From: Ancylostoma caninum
Taxonomy: Eukaryota > Nematoda > Chromadorea > Rhabditida > Ancylostomatidae
Direction: 5' to 3'
Assembly (NCBI GenBank): GCA_037903475.1
Contig: JBAJFG010000320.1
Coordinates: 762,001 to 826,000 of the forward strand
DNA length: 64,000 nucleotides
Position numbers and translations under genes: made by a program
Shown here: positions 1-9,599 of the stretch, piece by piece
Layout: each line of letters starts with the position of its first letter
How positions within the stretch are numbered: position 1 is the stretch's first letter
The notes under the pieces: model-generated
The model's database searches: none
The model's input: only the letters and a program-made list of their open reading frames with translations
Told to the model about the DNA's origin: nothing

Positions 1-1055
1 CAGACGGCCAAGAATTTTGATAATTGGTACCTCATAAAAAATAAACTGTGGTCAATGTGTTTTTCCTTGAAATGTAAAACTCGTTAGCCTTATACATTGA
101 ACACGACTTTTAGTGGCTGCCTGTCATTAACGCGTCGAGCTGGTCCAGAATCTGTTAAATGTCTCAGACTCGAAATAAGGTGAGACGCTGCCTTTAAAGA
201 CTACATCCATGGTAGTTTTGCTCTCAGAGATTTTCTATGCTTAGCGCTACAAAGATGACAGATGAAGTGATCAATTTCGTCAATTCTTACGAAAAGCCGG
301 TTTTCGTTGCCAATCAGTTTAGCCCATTTGCAAAAGATGGCCGAATTGCCTGGGCTTGGAGTGGAAAAAGGTGGGAGTGAAGGTAAGTTTCACCATAAGG
401 AAGGAGAGTGATTGTAAGCGAAAACACCTGCTCATTTTATACTACAACTGGAGATATCCTGTTGGAACGCTGGAACGCATCTAATTCTTGTGGTGGGAGT
501 GATGATGTCTGGGTACGCCGTGTAACTTTCATAGAATTACAGAAGCCAATGCCTGCATGCCGAAACAGTCAAGATCTCGGAGATGAACACTTCCGCGAGT
601 GTTGCTTTCAAATTGCTCGGCACTAGCTTAGAACGTTTCGCTGCATTCCTCCTACTATTTTTTGTCCGTCGGTAAAATGGCTTGAGCCTTTTTAGTCGAC
701 GCTCCATAAAGTGAAGGCGTCAAATGATTCACTTTGGCCTCTCCTTGTCTATGGTTTAGGATGGTTGCTCCAGCTTGCTTTGAAGTCTTTCCCTACAGCA
801 GTAAGGAATAGGGTGACCGAACTCTTTCTTCATGAATTTTCATCATCAGTGGCGAGAGCAATCGCTGTGACCATCTACTGATTGGGTGATTTGATCTAGT
901 TTCTGGCGCCAGTTTCGTTTCTTGCTGCTGCCACACTTGATTCTACATCCAACGCCTTTCACTTAGTGGGTTTTTCTATCCGAGTTTTGTTTTTTTTTGA
1001 AAGAAAGACAAAGTATCATATTCTTATACAAGTAGCTTTCTGAAGTATTAGTCTG
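1..1055. other. Intergenic region upstream of the BRI3-like gene
   Basis: No gene is supported here. A 41-codon ATG-started open frame (255-380) has no recognisable motif and no clear splice context. Around 188-197 the sequence TGCCTTTAAA matches the end of the inverted-repeat element annotated at 6703-7117, so a fragment of that repeat family may lie here. Confidence 0.4.
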
Positions 1056-4000
1056 ATGCTCTCATCTTCCCCTCCTCCTTATCCTGGAAACGATGCCACC
1101 TCGGACGATGTGACGCTCAAGGATGAAACGATTGTTCCTGAAAAGGTATGGAGTTTTCTATCCTTTTTATTAAATGAAGACAAAGTAAAAAAAAGAACCA
1201 TTTGAGGGAAAAATAGCCAATTACTTCTGAAGAGTATTATGAAAAGCTGGGGGATAGAACCATTCCTTTATAAACCTCTTTAGGATCACGACTTTTTTCA
1301 CTAGCTTCTACGTCTCTCACATTCCAGTTGCATTTTCTGCCCCGAATTTTTTAAACAAAAATACCCGTCAAGATTTTGATAATCATATTGGTGTACAAGT
1401 ATTATTGCGTTACAATGCAATAGATCCGCTGAGACTATTGTGGTGTAATAACCCCTTACATTGAACCATGCAAAAAGGAGTAGCTCCACCGGTTACCCAA
1501 GGAGTCGTCGATGGATTATGTAACCAACTCCCTATTTTGAGCCAAGTGCAATGGGATTTTTCGCTCGATACCAGCTCAAAAATGAGCGCTTGAGACGATT
1601 ACTCACTTTTATCGAGATTGCATTACGCTGTATCCTGATCCTTAAGTGAACAATGAGTTCATTAAGTGGAAGTACTAGCGTTGCAGTTGTCTTGAGTCAT
1701 CTACCTGTTTTTCGCTGGTTTATGAGAGGCAGATTTTGCCAGAGCAACAGGAGATCAAATCTTTTAACTATGTTAGGGGTGTTCTGCTTGAAGATGCAGG
1801 GCCATGTTGAAAGCGAAGCGACGAGGCAGGAGCTTTAAAATTATTACTTCAACCTCTTTAAAAATAGAGGGGAGCTGTCGAAATTCAACAATCCTCTCTC
1901 TCTATTAGTGTGATCCGAATGCAGAGTATAAAAATGAAACATTCTACAGTAAGGTCAAGACGAAATACATAGTTCCCCACTTCTGATCCGCGTACATTCT
2001 TGCTCTTTATGAAAAAAAAAATGAAAAAAAAAATTATCGGGATAAAAATGTTTACTCATGGCCTAAGATTAATTTTTTGCATTTAGCTATGCTCCATTCA
2101 TCCGAAGCAGGGTTGTTTATAAACGCTTGCTTTGCGACTGATTGTCACGTTAGGTCATATTTATGGTTGATGTGCGTCACGCATCGGCAAAAAAAAATTT
2201 TAAAAAAATTTGACGCATCGGCCCGAAATTTCACGGAGTTTCCGCGATATCTCGATGCCGCGAAGATCAGAAAGCAGTTTTGTTCGCGCAGCCAACGCGA
2301 CGGCAAAACCAATAATATTCGCTCCCTGCGAAAGAATTCTCTTTTTCTCTTCTGCATTGTATATCGCCGCTTCAAACTTGACGCGCATTAACCATAAATA
2401 CCTCCTTAGGAGGTCTGCGTCATTTTTGAGTGGTATCGGCTCACTACAAGCCGATGCTCCCAGCAATGAGATTCCTTCTTGCTTCACCTTATGGAAATTC
2501 CATGCATTCTTTTGTTTATCCTTCTACTATCCTGCTTGTAGAGCAAAGAACCAGAAGAAGCGCCCGTATCCGATGCAAAGCCTTCTACTTCGACGAAAGC
2601 ACACCTGCCAGGCCAAGCTCCCATAGAAAGTTAGTGATCGTTTATGCAAGGTCGTTTATAGTTGTAGAAGTAGTTGTATGGAGATGGTCATGCATCACTT
2701 CAGTGAAAGCAATGAACCAACCGCAGACAGTCCCCAACACACCGCTGCCGTATGCTACTGCACCGAACACGCCGCTTCCTACTCAAAATCAGGTGCAAGC
2801 GATGCCGTTTCCAGGACAGCCACTTCAGCCAGGCATGAAGTGGGTTCCTTTCGCTACGTTAAATTTCGTTAGGGTGATGATTTTGAAGAAGCAAATGTTT
2901 AAGTGCTCAGTTTTGCAGTGTTCCCGGAATGCCAGGAGCTCCAGGAATCGGCTGCGTTGGCCAGGCTCCCGCGATGCAGCCAGGAATTGCGTACGCTGCG
3001 GGTCCAGCAATGATGCCAGGCTATCCTGCAGCGGTTCCAATGCAACAGATGTATTCACCACCAACAGCGATGCCAATAAATCCCATGGGAATGCCTGGAG
3101 CACTGGGAAGTAACCCAAACCAAAACGGTGACATTTTTGCAAATCCAGTGAGATTTTTGCAAATCCAGAGTGTATCATAAAGGAGAGGTGGTTGCACATG
3201 CTGGTAATATTCCATTTGAAAATTAACCAGGACCTGTGGTCAAAAAAGGAGGATGGCTATTTTCCGCCGCTCGAGAACATTACGTACCAGACGGTGCTGG
3301 CTACGTCCATTTACCTCTCCGTCCTTAGAAGCATCAGAAATCGCGCTGTAAACGCGAATATCTTGTTTGCGTTCATGAGGTCTACGTAGGAGACCGTCAT
3401 GACACGGTCGGCGCGTCTTGCTCTGCTAGGAGCCCGAGTATGGTCCACTTCTTCTGACCGTTCGACGAAACCATTCACAGGCTCGAAAATTCAGCAGGAC
3501 CAACTAAAGTGAGGCAAGAATGCCCATTCTCCCCCCCTGATATTTCGACTACATTTTATGGTGTTCTTTTGATCCATAGTACAGACGCATTTTGTGGACA
3601 TCTGTGTGAACAGCTTCGAAAATCTAACGGCAATATATTTGGCCACCTTTCAATGAGGAGATCCTTCTCGAATCTAGTTCAGCCAAATGATCCTTTTCTC
3701 TCCTGTAATTTCCCCATTCCCACCGTTATTTGTATTCGGATTTTTTTCCAATTCGAGGGACGAACTTGAAAACTGTTCAATTTCTTGTTATCGATTGCGA
3801 GCAAATCATATGGTGGTGAACGTGACTGGAGCCCACCCTCCAACGTTGACGCAGTTTATACCGGTTACGTAAGTGCGTTGGACTTGTGTGCATCTATACG
3901 GTGACGGGATGGCCTGGTCGCGGCCCTGACGTAGCTCAAACGCGAGAGAGACGCAACTGAGTAACTGCAGCCTCGCTACGGTTGCGCGGTACTTTCATTT

Positions 4001-6078
4001 GAAGTGTGCATGCCGCATTGACTGGTCTTCTGGAAGATCCTGTGGAAAAGGATTTGAGACTCTGTCACGCAAACGCTCCCGTCAAGTATAATTGCATTCT
4101 ACTGAAAAAAACTTCGGGTGTACCTAGCGAGCCATGTGTTTGAGCACACTAGCGATGAAGGTTTGAACTCTACCGTGCGGAATAGTTCATGCTCCACTAA
4201 AGTGTACAGGGAGGTAATGGCAGTGGGTCATATACTCGGTGCAGGAATAAGGTATGGCAAAATAACAAATTCTCAGTATTTCCGATAGTTGCAAAATCTT
4301 TCACTGGAAAGGAAAAACAGACAAACACCCAAACGAGAAGAAATAGAATGGTCAAGGCGATGGTCGACGAAAATGATGCATCAGTGGATGCCAATAGGTC
4401 CCCAAGTAGTCGTGGAACTCACTCAAGAGATTTTAGCCAAATGTCTTTCCTGCCGCTTCAAACTGCGCATCCTCTACAACTAAATCACTTAATTACGTTC
4501 TCATTTGTGTAGGTGTTTGCTTTTGGGGACATAGCAGAAGCCTTGTTAACTATGTTTTCAAGAGGACATCTCATTTCAGGTGGAATAAATCTCGTCGTTA
4601 ACACAAACGCTAACTCAAATTCAAATTCGGATCAGAAAGGAGGTGCTGGCGCGGCGCCAAGACCAGCTCCCAGGCCTTGCCCGAAATGCAGACTTGGCTA
4701 CATCACTCGTGGACAAGCGCGATTCAGAGAAGTTAGTTGGTCTTTGTCATATGCTCAGATTTCTGGAGGAGCACATCGATTCAGTCAAGCTATTTGTATG
4801 CTTCTGCTTTTGGAAAACTTGCTAACTGTATGAGCTTCTCCCTTTATGATGCTTTCTTCTCTCGCATTTGTCCATGAGGCTTGACTGGAACTTGCTTCAA
4901 CTTTGAGGAAAAAATCTCATTCTTTCTCAAATTCTAAGGTGAAAGTGAGTTCCGCTCAGGTGTCAAGGGCTTCTAGCCTTCTGATTTTCCAATAAAAGAT
5001 CATTTCTTTGCGTATGCTCCTACTCTTAGAAAAATTATGACGAAAAAAAAACTTAGAAAAATTATGACGAAAAACGATGTCTTTGCGCGATGTAAATCAG
5101 CGCCATATGAACTTCTCCAGTACACCGCTGTGCCACGGCATCACAAAACACTCATTTATTATTTATTTACTGTAAGGTCTTCCAAAAAGAGTAAAATAAG
5201 ATTTAACACCAATATCACAGCAACAAAGTCCTGCTCACAAGCAATCTGTAGATGAGTCACAATTTTTTGAAGTGACACTGTTAGTGGCTGGGGTATATGC
5301 AGTGCAGTACAAGTCAAAATCTGAAAATTCTCGACTCAATGGCAAGTATTATGAATTGAGCGGTATTTTTCACGTCGTTAATCGATTGCTCAGACTGGGT
5401 TAAGTGGTTTATGCCTAAGTCACCATATCACCATGACCGTTTAGTAGACATTTGTGTTTTCTTCTAGAATATAGGGATGATTCACTGGCCATCTGCATCA
5501 AAGGCGATCGCAGATGTGTGAGGTGGTTGCGAAGAAAAGAGGGGTCTTCGCAGAACAATGATTTCTTTGAGAAAATTCCAGAATAAAAAAAATTCGTGGA
5601 CAATTTGAATTTCTATCCGAACACTGAAGGCATATATTTCGGAAAACAGCATTGAAAATAAAGAATCAAAAGTAAGGTAAAGGTGCGGAACACCTTTTTT
5701 ATATGTACTTCCTTTTTTCGGGAGTATTCGAACTAATTCTCCGGATCAGCCTCTAAGGACCGCCACATTTTTGGTCTGTCGCGTCGCATTTCGGAACCAG
5801 AAATTTATGATTGCTACCTTTAAACAGTTATTTTAGGTTTCTCAGATACAATGACACATTTGCCCTTGTCTCATTGCTGCACACCGTTTCTGAGGCTGTC
5901 GAGTAACCTTTGCTTTCAGACTTGTATCAAGGCGTTGGCATATGCGACAATCTGCTTCACCTGCTTGATGCCTCTGAAACTGCTGGAGACCAATTACGTG
6001 GATAAGTGTTCGTACTGCGGGGAGGAGTACGGTTTCCGAGGAGAGCTGTTCGAGAAGCCGAAGCCGCCGAAGATGTGA
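1056..6078 (+). CDS. BRI3 (DUF2367)-like membrane-associated CPxC/CxxC protein, six exons
   Basis: Exons read from the sequence: 1056-1145, 2542-2629, 2704-2839, 2919-3127, 4580-4731 and 5920-6078 (TGA 6076-6078). All five junctions keep frame and have GT..AG ends, for example donor GTTAGT at 2630 and acceptor TTTCAG at 4579. The product is about 277 residues. It has PPPY at residues 6-9 (a WW/NEDD4-type ligand in the BRI3 and LITAF families), an acidic stretch, then a long Pro/Met/Gly/Gln-rich region and an Asn/Ser-rich run (182-191). The C-terminus carries CPKCRLG (C208, C211), a hydrophobic segment from about residue 228 to 247, and CSYCGEEYG (C255, C258). This Cys-pair, hydrophobic, Cys-pair order is that of BRI3, which is known as an endolysosomal membrane-associated protein. 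LITAF has a similar plan but a different CPxC context, so family assignment is likely rather than certain. The start ATG is the first in the exon; further upstream exons cannot be excluded. Confidence 0.75.
2157..2412. repeat. Inverted-repeat (MITE-like) element, copy A, in intron 1 of the BRI3-like gene
   Basis: Terminal segments are inverted: ATTTATGGTTGATGTGCGTCA near 2159-2179 against the reverse complement ATTTATGGTTAATGCGCGTCA near 2380-2400. The interior from about 2212 to 2265 closely resembles 18913-18970, so this is a member of a dispersed family. Boundaries are approximate and no target duplication was fixed. Confidence 0.55.
3128..4579 (+). other. Intron 4 of the BRI3-like gene
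   Basis: This is 1452 bp between donor GTGACA and acceptor TTTCAG. It joins a one-base remainder to a two-base remainder to make a Gly codon. A competing donor at 3148 (GTGAGA) would leave the wrong phase. Nothing else coding is recognisable inside. Confidence 0.6.
4732..5919 (+). other. Intron 5 of the BRI3-like gene
   Basis: Donor GTTAGT at 4732 and acceptor TGCTTTCAG ending at 5919 are both strong, and both flanking exons are in phase 0. The intron splits the first CPxCR motif from the hydrophobic segment and the second Cys pair. Confidence 0.6.
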
Positions 6079-6307
6079 AAGGAGACGGAGTATTTCGGGC
6101 AACTTTTTTTTTACCCATTTCAAAGACTACTAACTCCAAATTTCTGTACCATATCATGCATGCTTCACGTCGAAGTCTTTCGATGTTCTCCTTAAATGAA
6201 TTCCTGTAAAATCACCTGCACATGATGTGACTGCCAAATGATGTGTTTCACTCTGTTGCACATGATCGCACATAATTTTCCCTAACCGTGTATACAGTAT
6301 TGAAACA

Positions 6308-6313
6308 AATAAA
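6308..6313 (+). promoter_or_regulatory. Candidate poly(A) signal AATAAA of the BRI3-like gene
   Basis: An AATAAA hexamer lies about 230 bases after the stop codon at 6078, a plausible 3' UTR length for a nematode gene. Confidence 0.5.
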
Positions 6314-6702
6314 TAATATGACCTGTTGGCTGATCAGAAACTACCTAATACTAACGTTCCGTTCTGATTATCTTCATTTCTTATTCATCGCACGCAGTAG
6401 CCTTAGAGCAGGAGATGTGTGTAGTCGAGTCATTTAAGTGTTGTAGGGGAACTGACTATGGTGTTCTATTATCCTAAAAAGTCAATATAAGAATGTAATT
6501 ACATCCAAGCTGTTGAAAATAACTCGGCAGAGAACGAAGTTCAAAGATCGCGGAGTAGCACCACTAGCTTTAATTACTCGCTTTTTAATTACCGCACTCA
6601 TTTAGGAGCACTCGGAGGGTTCTTCAGCGGCATTTTATCACCTTTGAAGGCACGCCACCAACTCGCCGGATGTTAGGAGAACCTTCTCTTCCACGCTATT
6701 GT

Positions 6703-7117
6703 TTAAAGGCAATGTGCCACCTCGTTTCCGTGTCTGAGCTTTTACCAGATTCTGAATCTCCTCGACACGCTGAATCCAACGGTATACCTGAAATGTTACA
6801 AAAAGGTCTTTTTTGAACGTTTTTCGGGATGGGATTTGTAATATTTTGTCGAGCCGAGTGGACTCGTGAAACCATTGATCTCATCGATCGGACACGTCTA
6901 GATGTGTTGGCCAACGCTGCAGACGTGGCGCGCAGCCAGCACATTCACGGACCGCTCCGCCCAGGTGGTCCGTGAACTGCACTTTCGGACCCTCCTAAAA
7001 CGGGTTCTGGACATTTTTATGAGCTTTGACGTACATCTTTGGAATTAGCGTGACGAGGAGGTCTAGCGTCTCTTGGCATTTTCCGCCTATAGAAACGAGG
7101 GGACACACTGCCTTTAA
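6703..7117. repeat. Inverted-repeat element bounded by TTAA
   Basis: Ends are inverted repeats of about 30 bp: TTAAAGGCAATGTGCCACCT at 6703 against the reverse complement TTAAAGGCAGTGTGTCCCCT at 7117, continuing into CTCGTTTC on both sides. The outermost bases are TTAA. Inside is a hairpin with TTCACGGACC (from about 6943) and its complement GGTCCGTGAA. The about 415-bp size and lack of a long open frame suggest a non-autonomous DNA element. The superfamily is not assigned. Confidence 0.6.
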
Positions 7118-7836
7118 GCGACCTCTTCGACTATTTGAGTCTTATCTCGCTTCTAACCATGAGAAATCTCTCGAGAATGCTTTGGAGAGTACCTTGGAAA
7201 ACTGTGGAGGCAAATACTCAAGCCCGATCAAATATTCCAAAAACCTTTTATTTGCGAAGTTTTTATTGAATGACTGTTAAATGCTATATTTACTATTCAT
7301 TTATTTGTATTCTTCGTCCATACATTCATACAATATATTCTGTTTTTGCTTTTTCTAGGCAAAATTACCATACATGTACAGCTGAATGAGTGCCTATTCA
7401 TTCAAAAACTTTTGCATATGACCACTCTTGATAAGAAAAAAATTTCAGCTTTCTTGTAGAAGTGGAAAACTATAAAACCTGTATTTTGCATAGCGCTGCC
7501 AGAGAAAATTTCTGGAAGAAAACCGTGAGGCAACTGCCTCCTTACACATGAATTGTCTGTGCAAGCCCTGCAGGACTGTGTTATTCGTAACAAAATTGTT
7601 TCGACTTTTATACGAAGTCCCTACATTCTGCTGTAGGAATTTACGATACCGTCGATAGTATTCGGGAAAAAAAAGCCAAAGAAAAACCCTCGGTCGCGTC
7701 TTTTCGCTACGACTTTGTCAAATCTGCACAAGGGAAGAGAGAGAGATCATAAAACAATTCTTTCAAAAACCACCTTCACAAAGTAATTTTGATTCCAAAG
7801 TTTCTCCCCAAACCAATTCACAAACTCTTTGTTTGA

Positions 7837-7847
7837 CCCCCCCCCCC
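7837..7847. repeat. Poly-C run (C11)
   Basis: Eleven consecutive C residues, a homopolymer prone to length error. Confidence 0.9.
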
Positions 7848-8060
7848 ACAGCATAGCGAATTAGTGTAACTATAAAAAGTGTGTTTACCCTGGAACCAAT
7901 TCTTGATACAGGTGCTTTCCAGGCAAGCTATCTCGCAGTGATGAGATGAATTACAAATTCCGAACAGAGCGACTCCAACGGCAAAAACACGGACTCTTTT
8001 CACCACAAGCTGTTACTATAGGGAAGCAGTTTCCAGTGTTCATAGGGTAACGCATAAATA

Positions 8061-9331
8061 TTAGGTGCGTGCAAAAGTTCCGGGACAGTTGGTGCTATTT
8101 CATTGTTTGATGTTGTTCTGCTCTATATGGTTTCCATATCTTGCAGCCTTTTTTATACGTACAGGTAGCCTGCAACCTCTGCTACCTACGGCACTTTTGG
8201 CTCGGATCTAGATCACAGCGTTACCGTATTTTAGCCCTAATACTAATGTTAGGCACAGTCAGCAAATTTGTGGAATTTTGCTTCATGAATTCAAATTTAG
8301 GCGATCTGCGAGGTTGGCAATCCACAGTGTCAACCTTTCGTTCATGCAGGGTATCTTCTCCAAAATGCCAGGGACTCGTGGGCTCTTGTGAAATCTAGAC
8401 GGAAGGGAGAGTATGGAGAATGCACTACGAGCTACTCAGTAACTTGATCTTCAAAGAGGCCATTGAAAGGGCTACGTTAAAGCAGACCCAGTACAAGGTG
8501 TGCAGAACATTATGAGGTAATTACCCAAATATGTCCCGTCACTTGAAGAAAATCGGTAAGAAGAGAAAGATGAGTGAACGGATTTCGTGTGAGCTGAGCG
8601 AAGAACACCAGTGTTGCCACCTGGACGACTGCATATATTTGATCTACTAATTTTCTAGCAAGCTGTTTCTCGGGCGGATTCCTATTAGTAATGCAAAGTG
8701 GGTCATGTACGTTAATAGGAAGGGGTCCTTTCAGGATCTAGATATCATCGACCTACCCAAAAAGGAGACAAAACCATCGCTACTCTTTTGGAATTTTTTT
8801 CCTTTTCGTGTCAGCAATTTGAGTAATCTGCAATGATTTTCTTCCAAAGCAGATGTACCATTATTGTTGATTAATACGCTTTTTTGTCGAGAGTAATCAT
8901 GGGAAAACTCCCAAATATAAGGCCAACACAGGCAAGCAGATGTGGGCAGCTCCTGCTGCGGGATTACGGATATCAGCATGCTACAGTGTCAACCGTGTAA
9001 AAAAATGTACCACTCGGGCTTTGAAATTCTCATGCGTTCCATATAATCTCTGGACCTGTCCCCAACAAAATGTCCCCCCTTCAAGCTTCTGAATCGTCTC
9101 ATCCGCTGTGAAACTTTTAATGAACAGACCCTACTCAAAAACGATGTGTGCCGCTTTTTCAAGTGTAAACCTGTCAAATTCAAGGCTTCTGGAAAAATCT
9201 TTATGTGCTGCGTTGGCAACATTGACTGGTGCCAATGCTTCTTGATTTGATCAAAAATGTTTACTCTGAACCGACTTATGGCGTTTCAAAAAACAAAGTG
9301 AAACTGCCCCGGAACTTTTGCACGCACCTAA
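8061..9331 (+). mobile_element. mariner (Tc1/mariner) element with both terminal inverted repeats, inactivated
   Basis: The left end TTAGGTGCGTGCAAAAGTTC at 8061 is the reverse complement of the right end at 9331, and the match runs to about 30 bp with one mismatch. TA dinucleotides flank both ends (8059-8060 and 9332-9333), as expected for the TA target duplication of this superfamily. The 1271-bp length matches full mariner elements. The interior is a broken transposase, described separately. Confidence 0.9.
8275..9245 (+). pseudogene. Decayed mariner transposase
   Basis: Translating across frames gives mariner segments in the right order. A LHEFKF..RSA-like N-terminal helix-turn-helix region lies near 8280. 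SRHLKKIGK lies near 8532. The expected catalytic CDEKW motif reads SNAKWV near 8690 (first catalytic Asp lost), followed by NRKGS. A DLSPT..CPPFKLLN block stands where YSPDLSPTDYHxFxSL is expected near 9050, then a C-terminal KPVKF..GNIDWCQ block near 9170. Several stop codons and frameshifts separate the blocks, so no functional protein is made. Identification rests on motif order, not on an alignment. Confidence 0.75.
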
Positions 9332-9370
9332 TACTTCCCTACGATTAAAAAAACGCATAGAACCTCCTCT

Positions 9371-9587
9371 GTGGGCTGTACTTAATGTTGTGCTGGAATG
9401 TTTATAAAGGTACGAATATTTCGAGAAAATCGCGAGCAATCTTTGCCTTATGCGGGAATTAGGGAGTCAGAACCATATGCAACCACGTGCTTTCCAATCT
9501 CTCCAAAACTGTGGGCTGCACTTAATGTTGTGCTGGAATGTTTTGCAGAGATTGGAAAGCACGTGGTTGCATGTGGTTCTGACTCCC
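9371..9587. repeat. Nested direct and inverted repeat cluster
   Basis: A direct repeat of about 33 bp (GTGGGCTGTACTTAATGTTG at 9371 and GTGGGCTGCACTTAATGTTG at 9511) is interleaved with an inverted repeat whose arms (9462-9508 and 9541-9587, about 47 bp, two or three mismatches) can fold into a hairpin with a 32-bp loop. It begins 40 bp after the mariner element. Confidence 0.85.
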
Positions 9588-9599
9588 AGAACCGCTTTT

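Noticed and set aside
255..380. 41-codon ATG-started frame as a small gene or first exon
   Set aside because: No recognisable motif, no clear donor joining it to the next exon, and short enough to occur by chance.
2430..3113. 227-codon open frame as a single exon
   Set aside because: Only 2704-2839 of it belongs to the BRI3-like message in that frame. Strong splice signals and phase matches show the rest is intron or is read in another frame.
3128..3160. Alternative donor at 3148 (GTGAGA) for exon 4 of the BRI3-like gene
   Set aside because: It leaves phase 0, whereas exon 5 needs one base carried over. The donor at 3128 fits.
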